Origin: an uncultured Pseudoteredinibacter sp.
GTDB lineage: Bacteria; Pseudomonadota; Gammaproteobacteria; Pseudomonadales; Cellvibrionaceae
Direction: 5' to 3'
DNA: 64,000 bases
NCBI RefSeq assembly: GCF_947500695.1
Contig: NZ_CANMSS010000005.1
Location: 1-64,000, forward strand
Part shown: positions 1 through 8,111 of the stretch, piece by piece
Position numbering within the stretch: the first letter of the stretch is position 1
Layout of the letters: each line of letters opens with the position of its first letter
Notes under the pieces: model-generated
Database searches by the model: none
What the model saw: only the letters and a program-made list of their open reading frames with translations
What the model was told of the DNA's origin: nothing
Program-made: the position numbers and the translations under genes

Positions 1-365
1 ACTCGCATAAGTAAGATCGCTTAGGCGCTCTCACTTATGACCAGCACTCCTGTGCTGGTTCTTTCCCTACTGTTGTTCTCAAAATTCCTATTTTGATAAC
101 AACGTCGTCGCGTCCCAGCTGGCGCATTTGTGTGAAAATGCTGGCGGGTACGTGACTCGCATAAGTAAGATCGCTTAGGCGCTCTCACTTATGACCAGCA
201 CTCCTGTGCTGGTTCTTTCCCTACTGTTGTTATCAAAATTCCTATTTTGATAACAACGTCGTTGCAGCTAGGCCGGCGCATTTGTGTGAAAATGCTTGCC
301 TATCTGCGACTCACACAGAAGAGAGTAACGTCGTCGCGTCTCAGTTGTGGCATTTGTTTGAAAGC
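1..365. repeat. 154-bp tandem repeat array with nested stem-loops
   Basis: Two near-identical units start at 1 and 155, a period of exactly 154 bp. A third, decayed and internally deleted unit covers about 309-365. Each full unit holds three inverted repeats: CATAAGT...ACTTATG, a compact CCAGCAC-TCCT-GTGCTGG hairpin (41-58 and 195-212), and a long hairpin with 14-bp arms and loop TCCT (72-103 and 226-257). The long hairpin is perfect in copy 2 and has one mismatch in copy 1 (C at 78 against A at 232). No ORF is supported here. The array may continue left of the window. Its function is unknown. Confidence 0.9.
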
Positions 366-476
366 AGCATTGATGCTCATCCCCTGCAATATGAGTTAAT
401 TCTCACTTCTAGCTTGTTTGGCTCCCCTGGCGATTAGCTGTGCTATGATGCTGCCAAAAGATAATAGAGAAGGGCG

Positions 477-1172
477 ATGACAGGCCTGCGACGGTTGTTA
501 TTACATATTACTGTGCTTTTAAGTTTGCTTTCGCTTACGCCGGTTTGGGCGTCTGAGCAGCAAAGCCTAGAGGTGATCTATGTTGATATGCCCCCTTTGA
601 CCTACTTAAATAGTTCCGGTGAGGCGGATGGTTTACTGCTTCGCAAAACTTCTGCTTTACTTAATGAGTTAGATCACCCCCATCATTTTCGGCGAGTCAG
701 CCTAGAGGAATTGGCCACATTGAGTGCTGAGGCTAGTTTAGGCTTGGTGCATTTGATCGGCGCATTTCCGGTTCCTAAGAAGAGTGTTAGCTTCGGTTCA
801 CGGCCCTTAAGTTATCTACGGTTACATGCTTATTTTAGCGATGCTAAAAACATTCGTGCGAGATCAGATCTTCGGGGCAAAGAAGTTATCCTTTTGAAAG
901 GCTTTAGCTACGGGTATTTACGGGACTATTTAAATATTCCCGAAAATCGTGTACGTATTCTTTTTGCGGACAGTCACCAGGAAGCTTTGGCGCTTCTACA
1001 AGAGAAACCTGGCCGTTACCTTCTGAACTATGAACGCCCATTCGAGGCTGCTGTCGGGCAGGGTACGGTGCAGGCATTCAAACACTATTCCCTGTCAGAA
1101 ATCCCTATCTATTGGGCAGCTGGAGAAGGTTCTGCAGCCTTATTGCCAAAGCTGGAGGCTCTCTTGCCCTAA
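477..1172 (+). CDS. Periplasmic solute-binding-like protein (SBP family 3 type)
   Basis: A 231-residue exported protein. Residues 1-25 form a signal peptide (RR, then a leucine-rich core, then VWA-S). After it comes the pattern of an extracellular solute-binding family 3 domain: an LEVIYVDMPPLTYL opening strand, a predicted second lobe near residues 125-150, and a return strand near the C-terminus. The family binds small solutes for ABC importers or acts as a sensory module. No permease or ATPase gene is adjacent, so a stand-alone or orphan role is likely. An AGAAGGG ribosome site precedes the ATG. The gene sits directly downstream of the repeat array. The ligand cannot be told from sequence. 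Confidence 0.6.
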   Translation: MTGLRRLLLHITVLLSLLSLTPVWASEQQSLEVIYVDMPPLTYLNSSGEADGLLLRKTSALLNELDHPHHFRRVSLEELATLSAEASLGLVHLIGAFPVPKKSVSFGSRPLSYLRLHAYFSDAKNIRARSDLRGKEVILLKGFSYGYLRDYLNIPENRVRILFADSHQEALALLQEKPGRYLLNYERPFEAAVGQGTVQAFKHYSLSEIPIYWAAGEGSAALLPKLEALLP

Positions 1173-1319
1173 AACCAGCTCAAACATCATGGATCACTCT
1201 GTGAGGGTTTATCCCTTGGGATTTAGCTTGGCTAGAGCCGCTATTGGAAAAAGGGTACAATGCAGCAGAATCTATGCAAAGACAGGTATAAACCTGCGGC
1301 AATTTTTTAGGGTGACAAT

Positions 1320-1628
1320 ATGAATTATGACCAGTGGGTCGTCAGTGAAGACGGCCGCTCGGCCAGCCATGTCTGTGGCTGGAGTATACGAATTGAAGGC
1401 AACCCCGCCAATCCATCTGAGGTATGTCCTAGCTCAGCACCAAAAGATTTGGATGCTTTAGAGCAGGCGCGACTATTGCGACATGGCCTTGATGCCATCG
1501 CAAAAGCGGCCAAACAAGGTGTAAAGCCCAGTTCAGCGGCGGTAGCCGCCAAAAAGGCTGCAGAGCAGTATGCTAGCGATCCAAACCGCCAGCGTAAACC
1601 AAAGCTGTCCCTTAAAAAGAAAAGCTAA
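1320..1628 (+). CDS. Hypothetical protein, 102 aa
   Basis: I do not recognise this protein. It has no signal peptide or membrane segment. The N-terminal half contains two cysteines, CGW near residue 19 and VCPSS near residue 36. The middle is alanine-rich and probably helical (residues 50-88), and the tail is very basic (PKLSLKKKS). An AGGGTG ribosome site lies just before the ATG. Its stop region overlaps the end of the convergent gene that follows by 4 bp, which supports both ends. A small cytoplasmic, perhaps nucleic-acid-binding, protein is possible, but that rests only on charge. Confidence 0.55.
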   Translation: MNYDQWVVSEDGRSASHVCGWSIRIEGNPANPSEVCPSSAPKDLDALEQARLLRHGLDAIAKAAKQGVKPSSAAVAAKKAAEQYASDPNRQRKPKLSLKKKS

Positions 1629-2176
1629 TCAATGTTTAACTGGCCGGCCAACTGCATCTGAGTTTTGTGGTTGTCCATCAGTTTTAGCAAATTGTCAAAG
1701 CGCTCACTGACAGCGGTGAGGGAGTCATAGCCTTCATCGCTGACATAAGTCGCACCATTCACCAAAGCCGCCAAAATAGTGTTCACCTTGTCTATCGCGC
1801 TAAAGATATCTTTGGTTGTTTTGTCGTTGCGAAACACTCGATATCGGCTAACTTGCTGAAGATAGTCGTCGCACTCTTTTAACCACTCTTTGCGTTGTAC
1901 AAGAAACTTTCTGGTGTTGTACATACCACCGCGATGAAGATCCGATAATTGATTTTCACGGTAGCGTTGTAATGACTTTGCTGCAGTTGTCAAAAACTGG
2001 CCGCTTACGTCTCGACAATATCGTTTGTTGAGATAAGAGGGGTATTTAATCTTTAAGCGTTCTTCGGCCTGTGCTCGCTTACAGCTTTCATCGCAAGCAT
2101 AGGCTAGGGGGCTGCCTAAATTTAATAGCATAAACATCAGTGCGCATGTGATGCGCAAACTGTTAGCCTTCAACAT
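1625..2176 (-). CDS. Hypothetical exported protein, 183 aa
   Basis: Unrecognised. Residues 1-28 make a clear signal peptide (hydrophobic core ITCALMFMLLNLG, cleavage near AYA-C). The mature part is rich in charged residues and predicted helical. It has four or five cysteines, two right at the mature N-terminus (CDESC), which suggests a disulfide-containing periplasmic protein. The cysteine after AYA lacks a good lipobox context, so I do not call it a lipoprotein. It is convergent with the upstream plus-strand ORF (4-bp overlap) and has its own promoter region beyond 2176. Confidence 0.6.
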   Translation of the reverse strand: MLKANSLRITCALMFMLLNLGSPLAYACDESCKRAQAEERLKIKYPSYLNKRYCRDVSGQFLTTAAKSLQRYRENQLSDLHRGGMYNTRKFLVQRKEWLKECDDYLQQVSRYRVFRNDKTTKDIFSAIDKVNTILAALVNGATYVSDEGYDSLTAVSERFDNLLKLMDNHKTQMQLAGQLNID

Positions 2177-2342
2177 TGTGTTGGCCTTTTTATTATTTTC
2201 TTTTAATTATCGTCGGTAGGCTTATAACAACACCATACCCAGGGTTAATGAAGATTATTCCCCGTAGGACTTTCCGTAGATATTGGTTTGTAAAGACTTT
2301 TAAGGTGCCCGTCAAGGGTTGGGGCGACGGCAGAATGATTAT

Positions 2343-2384
2343 GGCGAAAAAAAGTGATATTGATCACATTTTGGCTTTTTCGCC
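2343..2384 (-). terminator. Composite hairpin downstream of rdgC
   Basis: Outer arms GGCGAAAAA (2343-2351) and TTTTTCGCC (2376-2384) pair perfectly. Inside them GTGAT and ATCAC pair as a second stem. It lies just past the rdgC stop on the minus strand, and the A/T arms give a U-run in either direction. It is probably a bidirectional terminator. Confidence 0.6.
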
Positions 2385-2407
2385 ACTCATCAATTGCGAT
2401 TTTACCC

Positions 2408-3322
2408 TTAAATTGGATCTGCACGGCGACCGCCAAACCAATCGAGTAAGCTTGGGGTCAAGCGAGCGAGCTCAGCGCTCAGCAAAGAAAAATCAGCGTC
2501 GAAGCGAGCTATTGGATCGGCGTCACCGGCCTCTTCACCCTCAGTGATAAGCTTGTCTGAGAACTTTAAGCGTTTTAGGCTTAAATCATCACCCAGTACC
2601 AGCTGAATGCAGTCTTGCCAGTTTAATGATAGTTTCACGACCTGCTTGCCGGCATCCAGGTGCTGGCTTATCTCTTCACTGAGTAGATCTTGATTCTTGC
2701 AGCGGATAATGCTGCCTTCTTCACCGAATTCTCGAAGTTCGCATTCATTACCTAAGACGATATCTTCAGGCACGTCTTCAGCGCGTAACCACTGGCTCAT
2801 GACAACGGCAGGGGATTCTTGTACCTGGGGTAGCATTAGCGGCAAGCTGCCGACGGTTTCTCGCAGCAAGTTAATAAGAGCTTCAGCTTTGCTGTGGCTA
2901 CTGGCGTCGACGTAGAGCCAATTATTACGGGTATCAATGTAAGCGAATGTACGCTGTGATTTGGTAAAGGCTTGCGGCAAGCAGTCGTGAACAATATCGT
3001 CTTTAAGAGTTTGCTGTTCCTTGCGATAAACCTTACGATCTTCACGCGCTTCAATCAGTTGTACTTTTTCTTGTAGTTTGTCCTTGATTACCGCAGCTGG
3101 AAGAATCTTTTCTTCTTTGCGAGCGCATATCATAAAGCAGCCGTTCCCCCAATGTTGTAGCTGCTCATGATCTTGACCAAGAGGTGATACCCAGCCATAT
3201 TTACTGGGCTCTCGTTTTCCACAAGGGCTAAACTTCAGCTTCTCAAGCTGTTCAGCTAGATTGTCTTCATCCCAGTGCAGATCGTCACTGAGGCGATAAA
3301 ATAGACAGTTTTTAAACCACAT
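2408..3322 (-). CDS. rdgC: Recombination-associated protein RdgC
   Basis: RdgC is a ring-shaped double-stranded-DNA-binding protein that modulates RecA function and is associated with the nucleoid. The protein begins MWFKNCLFYRL, the hallmark N-terminus of the family. From this start it is 304 residues, matching the usual length of about 303. A longer in-frame reading begins 42 bases upstream, but those residues are proline/glycine-rich and not family-like. GGAAATTCTT before this ATG is an acceptable ribosome site. The C-terminal part (SLLDWFGG) also fits. It stands alone, with a hairpin terminator downstream. Confidence 0.95.
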   Translation of the reverse strand: MWFKNCLFYRLSDDLHWDEDNLAEQLEKLKFSPCGKREPSKYGWVSPLGQDHEQLQHWGNGCFMICARKEEKILPAAVIKDKLQEKVQLIEAREDRKVYRKEQQTLKDDIVHDCLPQAFTKSQRTFAYIDTRNNWLYVDASSHSKAEALINLLRETVGSLPLMLPQVQESPAVVMSQWLRAEDVPEDIVLGNECELREFGEEGSIIRCKNQDLLSEEISQHLDAGKQVVKLSLNWQDCIQLVLGDDLSLKRLKFSDKLITEGEEAGDADPIARFDADFSLLSAELARLTPSLLDWFGGRRADPI

Positions 3323-3477
3323 AAGAATTTCCAAACTAGAGGGGCCGCCTCTCACGCGAGGCAAAAAAGCGCGTCATTATGGCGGAAAAGCAAACCATAA
3401 ACCAGCTGCGTGGTGGTGCCTAGCTGGCCTATATCTGGGGGTGCTTATTGAGCTATGTTGCTAAAATATTTAGCCAT

Positions 3478-3876
3478 TTAAAAAAGACCCATAGCTTGCA
3501 AGGGAGATAATTTGCTAAATGCTGTGCTGGCAATCAGCCCAAACATAAGCACGGCACAAACCGCTGCAAAGGCTCTCAGTGCGAAAGGAAAATGAGCTTT
3601 TAAAGCAACAACGCCGAAGCCGATATAGAGAAACAGCATAAACACTTTACTTAACAGCCATGGCTGACTATGAGGTGAAAGCTGCAGCACAATGGTTAAG
3701 CCGATAGCGCTTAAAAGCAAAAAGGTATCAACAATGTGTGGGCTAATCTTGACCCAGCGCTTTTGTAGCATATCTGACCCTTGTAGCGACCAGAAAGCGC
3801 GTAACATAAAGCCCAAGATACTGATTAAGGCTAAAGTCATGTGTAGATGTTTCAACATCGGGTAAAGGCTGCTCAC
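3478..3876 (-). CDS. SirB-family integral membrane protein
   Basis: A 132-residue, very hydrophobic protein with four predicted membrane helices and an N-terminal LKHLHMTLALISILGFMLRAFW segment containing the conserved histidine of the SirB family (SirB2 type). E. coli and Salmonella homologues are of the same size. The founder was described as an up-regulator of invasion gene expression, but the molecular role is unclear. The start codon is GTG with AAGGACAAACT in front. It is a single gene, on the same strand as its neighbours but separated by short gaps. Confidence 0.8.
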   Translation of the reverse strand: MSSLYPMLKHLHMTLALISILGFMLRAFWSLQGSDMLQKRWVKISPHIVDTFLLLSAIGLTIVLQLSPHSQPWLLSKVFMLFLYIGFGVVALKAHFPFALRAFAAVCAVLMFGLIASTAFSKLSPLQAMGLF

Positions 3877-3939
3877 AGTTTGTCCTTTTTGTTTTTAGGT
3901 ATTGTTATCAACTCTTAAGTGCAGTGTATCGTATTTGGC

Positions 3940-4521
3940 TTAGGACGCTAGAGCTTTCTGGACAATGAATAGCTCTTGTTCGGCAAGTGGCAACTGCAGT
4001 GCGGCGGCTTGACCAGGTTCAGACATTTTTCGCCAAGTTTTTTGCACAATACTGATGATCTTCTCTTCGCTGTGGGATTTGGCAAAATCAGCAAAGTAGT
4101 ACTCGAGGAAGACAAGGCAGGCTACATCTTCCAAGCATTGGCTGTCTGGGTTTTTCTTCAGCTGCTGTTTGCGCAATATGACCTTGGCTTGCTCGATATC
4201 CTGTTCACCGTAGCCACAGCTTGCCATGATTTCTCCGCACAATTCGGCGTGATGCTTAGCGAGCTCTTGGCGCCAACGTAAGTAGCCCGGTCTATCCATT
4301 GGGTATTCGCTGCGAGCAATATGCCAGCGTTGAATGTGTTGTGCCCGAACGGCAATTTGTAAAACCTCTGAGGCATCGGGCTTAAACATTGCTAAGGCGG
4401 TGCTCATTCGTTGACCATAAAGCAGGCAGGAGGGCAGGCTGTTGCCGTTTTTATCGCGCTCTTGCTTTGGGTCTTGGCTGTTTACCTCATCAATGCGAGC
4501 AAGACAGGCAGCTAGAGACAT
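3940..4521 (-). CDS. DUF4202 family protein
   Basis: This 193-residue soluble protein matches the DUF4202 pattern: an early LARIDEVN segment, then RAQHIQRWHIARSEYPMDRPGY, then HAELCGEIM. Histidines and aspartates are spaced as in an HD-like metal site, although no enzymatic activity is known to me. A conserved EDVACLVFLEYYF block follows near residues 130-142. Its start overlaps the stop of darP (TAATG), so the two are translationally coupled and co-transcribed. Its function is not established. Confidence 0.75.
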   Translation of the reverse strand: MSLAACLARIDEVNSQDPKQERDKNGNSLPSCLLYGQRMSTALAMFKPDASEVLQIAVRAQHIQRWHIARSEYPMDRPGYLRWRQELAKHHAELCGEIMASCGYGEQDIEQAKVILRKQQLKKNPDSQCLEDVACLVFLEYYFADFAKSHSEEKIISIVQKTWRKMSEPGQAAALQLPLAEQELFIVQKALAS

Positions 4522-5069
4522 TACTGTAGCTCCATCGCTTCAAGTAAGCATTGTTGCAGTTTGGCAAACTGCGCTTTGGCTGTTTTTTTGTCGTCTTCTA
4601 GTTTGGCATTGGCGGCCGCTTCTTTTGTGGCGGCGCGTTGCAGCTGTCTAAGTTGTTGGCGATCGCCATGGTAAAACTCAGCAAGGAACTCTTCGACAAT
4701 ACCCGGGCCTTCTTGGCAGATGCGTTCGGCCCAGTCGATGGACTGCTGACGATAAAGTTGATGGCGTTGCCCTTGAGTGCGAATCTTTTCGATGGCCTGG
4801 TGGATGGGCTCCATATCCGTATTACGCAGTAACTTGCCAATAAACTGGATCTGTCTGCGCTTTGCTTCTCGGCTCTTTAAGCGACGGGCCAGTACGATGG
4901 CTTCGCTTAGCTCTTGATTCAGGGGGATATTGGCAAGCTGATTTTTACTCATTTCCACCAGCTGCTCACCCATCTCTTGGAACTCTTGGGTTTCGCGCTT
5001 AATTTGGCTGCGACTGATAAACTCGACTTCTTCTTCGTCCGAGTAGCTGTCGAAATCTTCTTTACTCAT
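4521..5069 (-). CDS. darP: Ribosome biogenesis factor DarP (YjgA, DUF615)
   Basis: DarP binds late precursors of the 50S subunit and assists its maturation. The 182-residue protein has the family signature: an acidic N-terminus (SYSDEEEVEFISRSQIKRE), a LARRLKSREAKRRQIQFIGKLLR core and a C-terminal DRQQLRQLQRAA region, almost entirely alpha-helical and highly charged. Its length matches the family. It is coupled to the DUF4202 gene through TAATG. In Pseudomonas-like genomes darP lies next to pmbA/tldE; that partner is absent here and mgtE comes directly upstream. Confidence 0.93.
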   Translation of the reverse strand: MSKEDFDSYSDEEEVEFISRSQIKRETQEFQEMGEQLVEMSKNQLANIPLNQELSEAIVLARRLKSREAKRRQIQFIGKLLRNTDMEPIHQAIEKIRTQGQRHQLYRQQSIDWAERICQEGPGIVEEFLAEFYHGDRQQLRQLQRAATKEAAANAKLEDDKKTAKAQFAKLQQCLLEAMELQ

Positions 5070-5110
5070 GTTCTAGCTTCTGTGATCTGCTGCTTTAAGG
5101 CTGAAAGCTC

Positions 5111-6475
5111 TTAAGCATAAAAATAGGTGGCCAAGCCTAGGAAGGCAAAAAAGCCAACCACATCGGTAACTGTGGTTAGGGCTACGCTGCCCGCTAAGGC
5201 TGGGTCAATCTTCATAGCCCGCAATAATACGGGTAATAGGGCGCCCATGGTAGCGGCCGTGAGTAGATTTATCACCATGGCGGCCGCAATGATGATGGCA
5301 AGATTGATATCTTGGAACCAGTAGGCCGCAATACCGCCCATGACCAAAGCCCAGAGGAAGCCGTTAATAAGGCCTACAGTAGCTTCTTTCGATAATAGAT
5401 AGCCAAGATTGTGTCGGCCGACTTGGCTAAGCGCCATACCGCGAATTACAACGGTTAGGGTCTGGCTGCCGGCGACGCCCCCCATGCTGGCGACAATGGG
5501 CATAAGTACGGCCAGTGCGACGACTTTATCAATGGTATCTTGGAAGATACTGATAACTGCAGAGGCAGTAATGGCGGTAAGTAGGTTAACGCCGAGCCAT
5601 ATAGCGCGTCTTGGGGTAGTGCGCATTACTGGCGCGAAGGTATCCTCTTCCTCGTCCAGGCCGGCCATGCTCATTAAAGAGTGGTCAGCGTCTTCACGAA
5701 TCACATCAACCACATCATCAATGGTGATACGACCGGCGACCTTGCCGTCTTCGTCGATAACAGGCGCTGAAACCCAGTCGTTACGTTCAAATAGATTGGC
5801 AACTTCGGTATCTGAGAGATTGGCATCAATGGCTTCAACATCGGTGCTCATTACTTCTCGAACGGTAATGCTTGGGTCAGTGGTGAGAAGCTTCGAGAGT
5901 GGCAACAAGCCAAGGAACTCGTCCTTGCGATTTACTACAATCAAGCTGTCAGTGGAGGCAGGTAGCTCTTCATGGCGGCGCAGATAACGTAAAACCACAT
6001 CTAGAGTAAAGCGCGGGCGTACTGTGATGGTATCGGTGTCCATCATGCCGCCAGCGGTGTCCTCATCATAGCTGAGGACGGTTTCAACACGCTGGCGATC
6101 CTGTTCGCCCATGGCCTTTAGGACTTCTTTGATCACCCGATCCGGCAGTTGCTGCAATATATCCGCAATGTCATCAGTATCCATGCCTTCGGTGATATGG
6201 GCGACCTCTTGGGCGTCCATGCGGCGCAGGAACTGTGCCTGAATATCGTCAGGTAGCTCTTGTAAGATATCACCTTCTTTTTCTTTATCGACTAAACGCC
6301 AAAGAGCACGCCGGGAAGCAGGTGGGGATGATTCTAATAAGTGGGCGATTTCTACAGGCGACAAACCATTAAGCATGCGCTTAACCTGTTTGAAGGTACC
6401 GCTATCCAAAGCCTCGAAGAGCTCACCTAGCTGGGTCTGGGTTTGGATATGGAGTTCGTCTGAATTTGCCTGCAT
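5111..6475 (-). CDS. mgtE: Magnesium transporter MgtE
   Basis: MgtE is an inner-membrane Mg2+ channel gated by cytosolic Mg2+. The domains are in the usual order: an N-terminal helical superhelix (about residues 20-120, VEIAHLLESS... repeats), a CBS pair (about 125-250, with MMDTDTITVRP and VREVMSTDVEAI), a connecting helix, and five membrane helices with the LMPIVASMGGVAGSQT pore signature near residues 325-340. I choose ATG at 6475 (454 aa), preceded by CGGAG at correct spacing, over a TTG nine codons upstream. No M-box-like leader is seen in the short upstream region. Confidence 0.95.
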   Translation of the reverse strand: MQANSDELHIQTQTQLGELFEALDSGTFKQVKRMLNGLSPVEIAHLLESSPPASRRALWRLVDKEKEGDILQELPDDIQAQFLRRMDAQEVAHITEGMDTDDIADILQQLPDRVIKEVLKAMGEQDRQRVETVLSYDEDTAGGMMDTDTITVRPRFTLDVVLRYLRRHEELPASTDSLIVVNRKDEFLGLLPLSKLLTTDPSITVREVMSTDVEAIDANLSDTEVANLFERNDWVSAPVIDEDGKVAGRITIDDVVDVIREDADHSLMSMAGLDEEEDTFAPVMRTTPRRAIWLGVNLLTAITASAVISIFQDTIDKVVALAVLMPIVASMGGVAGSQTLTVVIRGMALSQVGRHNLGYLLSKEATVGLINGFLWALVMGGIAAYWFQDINLAIIIAAAMVINLLTAATMGALLPVLLRAMKIDPALAGSVALTTVTDVVGFFAFLGLATYFYA

Positions 6476-6606
6476 TTCGTTCTCCGCCGTCACTTGGGCC
6501 AAGAGTGGCCGGGGCAGTTATCTGCCTGTGAGAATTCAAACTATTTTAACGCAGAAAAACCGATTGAGCATCAAGCACTTAGCATGGCTTTCTAAATGAC
6601 TATCCT

Positions 6607-6640
6607 AAATGGCTAAGCTACCCGCTAGGCTTAGCCATTT
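6607..6640 (-). terminator. Hairpin downstream of rapZ
   Basis: A perfect 11-bp inverted repeat (AAATGGCTAAG / CTTAGCCATTT) with a 12-nt loop lies ten bases past the rapZ stop. It probably ends the hpf-rapZ transcript before mgtE. The U-tract is modest, so confidence is moderate. Confidence 0.55.
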
Positions 6641-6649
6641 GATTCATTG

Positions 6650-7510
6650 TTATTTGCGTAGCTCACGATGACGCAGTTGCACATTGTTAAACGTAGCCTC
6701 TATGCGCTGATGAAGCTGCTCAGCGATGAAGACCGAGCGGTGCTGGCCACCGGTGCAGCCAATGCCGATGGTCATATAGCTGCGATTATCATCGGCAAAT
6801 TTTGGTAACCAGCGCTGTAGGTAGCTTTCTATATCGTCCAGCATATCGCGCACATCTTCATGGCCGGATAAAAATTCAGCAACGGCTTCATCTTGTCCTG
6901 TTAGTGCACGCAGGCTTTGATTCCAGTGGGGGTTGGGCAGGCAGCGAACATCAAATACCAAATCGCAGTCATTGGCTGGGCCATGTTTGAAACCAAAAGA
7001 TTGCAGTAGAACCGCCATGCCGGGTGACTCTCGACCAGCAACCCGCTTCTTCACTAGATCCCTAAGTTGATGCAGTGATAGGTGGCTTGAATCGATGGTT
7101 AGGTCCGCTATTGACGCAATAGGAGCGAGAAGCTCGCTCTCTTGATCGATAGCCGCACGTAGATCAGTTTGGTCGTCAGTTAAAGGGTGTTTGCGACGGG
7201 TTTCGCTAAAGCGCTTTAGCAGCGTGCCCTCATCGGCATCAAAATAGAGTAGCTCGCAATCCAAACCCTGCTGGCGCAGTGCGACTACGAAGTCGGGAAA
7301 TTCCTGCAGATCATCTTGATCATTACGAGCGTCAATACTAACAGCATAAGAGTTTTCGTCTTTCTCTCCATGACTGCGAACTTGGCGAATTAAGGTGGGT
7401 AATAGGCTGGCAGGTAAATTATCAATACAAGTAAAGCCTATGTCTTCGAGGACATTGAGGGCGGTACTTTTACCTGAGCCAGAACGACCACTAATGATGA
7501 GCAGGCGCAT
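6650..7510 (-). CDS. rapZ: RNase adapter / nucleotide-binding protein RapZ
   Basis: RapZ binds small RNAs such as GlmZ in E. coli and hands them to RNase E, controlling glucosamine-6-phosphate synthase; it also binds nucleotides. The 286-residue protein shows a Walker A GRSGSGKST (residues 8-16), the SIDARND segment, and the C-terminal GIGCTGGQHRSVFIAE phosphate-binding loop typical of the family. In relatives rapZ is flanked by ptsN and ptsO; here both are missing, leaving only hpf upstream. Neither a GlmZ nor a GlmY gene was seen in the window. Confidence 0.95.
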   Translation of the reverse strand: MRLLIISGRSGSGKSTALNVLEDIGFTCIDNLPASLLPTLIRQVRSHGEKDENSYAVSIDARNDQDDLQEFPDFVVALRQQGLDCELLYFDADEGTLLKRFSETRRKHPLTDDQTDLRAAIDQESELLAPIASIADLTIDSSHLSLHQLRDLVKKRVAGRESPGMAVLLQSFGFKHGPANDCDLVFDVRCLPNPHWNQSLRALTGQDEAVAEFLSGHEDVRDMLDDIESYLQRWLPKFADDNRSYMTIGIGCTGGQHRSVFIAEQLHQRIEATFNNVQLRHRELRK

Positions 7511-7611
7511 ACAATTCTCTATTGCTAATAGTTGAGGACTGCTTAAGGCAGTATCTTTATAGCAACTATAGCTGAATTGAGTGTCTGCTGTATGAAGTTT
7601 TTAAGATTTTT

Positions 7612-7641
7612 TAGACACTCCTCAGTCACGAGGAGTGTCTA
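7612..7641. other. Perfect 12-bp inverted repeat between hpf and rapZ
   Basis: TAGACACTCCTC (7612-7623) and GAGGAGTGTCTA (7630-7641) pair perfectly around a 6-nt loop, 9 bases after the hpf stop. On the minus strand it is followed by an A-run rather than a U-run. It is therefore not a standard intrinsic terminator. It may be a processing or mRNA-stability hairpin. It occupies the place where ptsN normally lies. Confidence 0.7.
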
Positions 7642-7650
7642 GGCTTTAAA

Positions 7651-7941
7651 TTAGCGGTGCGCGCGAATCTTTTCTTTATGCTTGATCAATTGGCGATCAA
7701 GTTTGTCTGAAAGTTGGTCAATCGCGGTATACATATCTTCGTGGGAGGCATCGGCAAATAGGTCTTTTCCGCTCACATGAATTGTGGCTTCAGCTTTTTG
7801 AGTCAATTTGTCGACAGAGAGGATGACGTTGGTGCTGGTTATTCGGTCGTGGTGCCTGCTTAGTTTCTCCAGCTTGTTATTGACATAATCATGCATGGCC
7901 TCAGTTACATCTACATGGTGGCCGCTGATAGTGATTTGCAT
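7651..7941 (-). CDS. hpf: Ribosome hibernation promoting factor HPF
   Basis: HPF binds the 30S decoding region during starvation and promotes 70S dimers or blocks translation. This is the short form (96 aa): it begins MQITISGHHVDVTEAMHDYV, continues through KLEKLSRH and LSVDK, and ends with a basic tail (KHKEKIRAHR). It carries no long-form dimerisation domain. It lies downstream of rpoN on the same strand, as in most gammaproteobacteria, with 170 bases between that could hold a separate promoter. Confidence 0.95.
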   Translation of the reverse strand: MQITISGHHVDVTEAMHDYVNNKLEKLSRHHDRITSTNVILSVDKLTQKAEATIHVSGKDLFADASHEDMYTAIDQLSDKLDRQLIKHKEKIRAHR

Positions 7942-8111
7942 AGGCAGATCCTCGTGTCGTTGCGTGGATGTCGGTTATTCCGACGTTTAAAACAAACTCA
8001 CTTTTCAAGTAAGGTCGCAAAAACTTTTAATTCAGTCTAGCAAGTTAGACAACAAAGGTCTTGCAGATTATCCCTAAACTTGATGCGAATCAGTAAAAAA
8101 TCCCAAATTTT

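Noticed and set aside
2176..2547. 123-codon plus-strand ORF overlapping the rdgC 3' end
   Set aside because: It overlaps well-supported rdgC by more than 130 bp, has no recognisable domain, and contains the terminator hairpin at 2343-2384.
6503..6649. M-box magnesium riboswitch before mgtE
   Set aside because: The mgtE leader is only a short stretch and shows no extended paired architecture; the hairpin seen belongs to the rapZ end.
7612..7641. Intrinsic terminator of hpf
   Set aside because: The stem is excellent but the minus strand continues with A residues rather than U residues.
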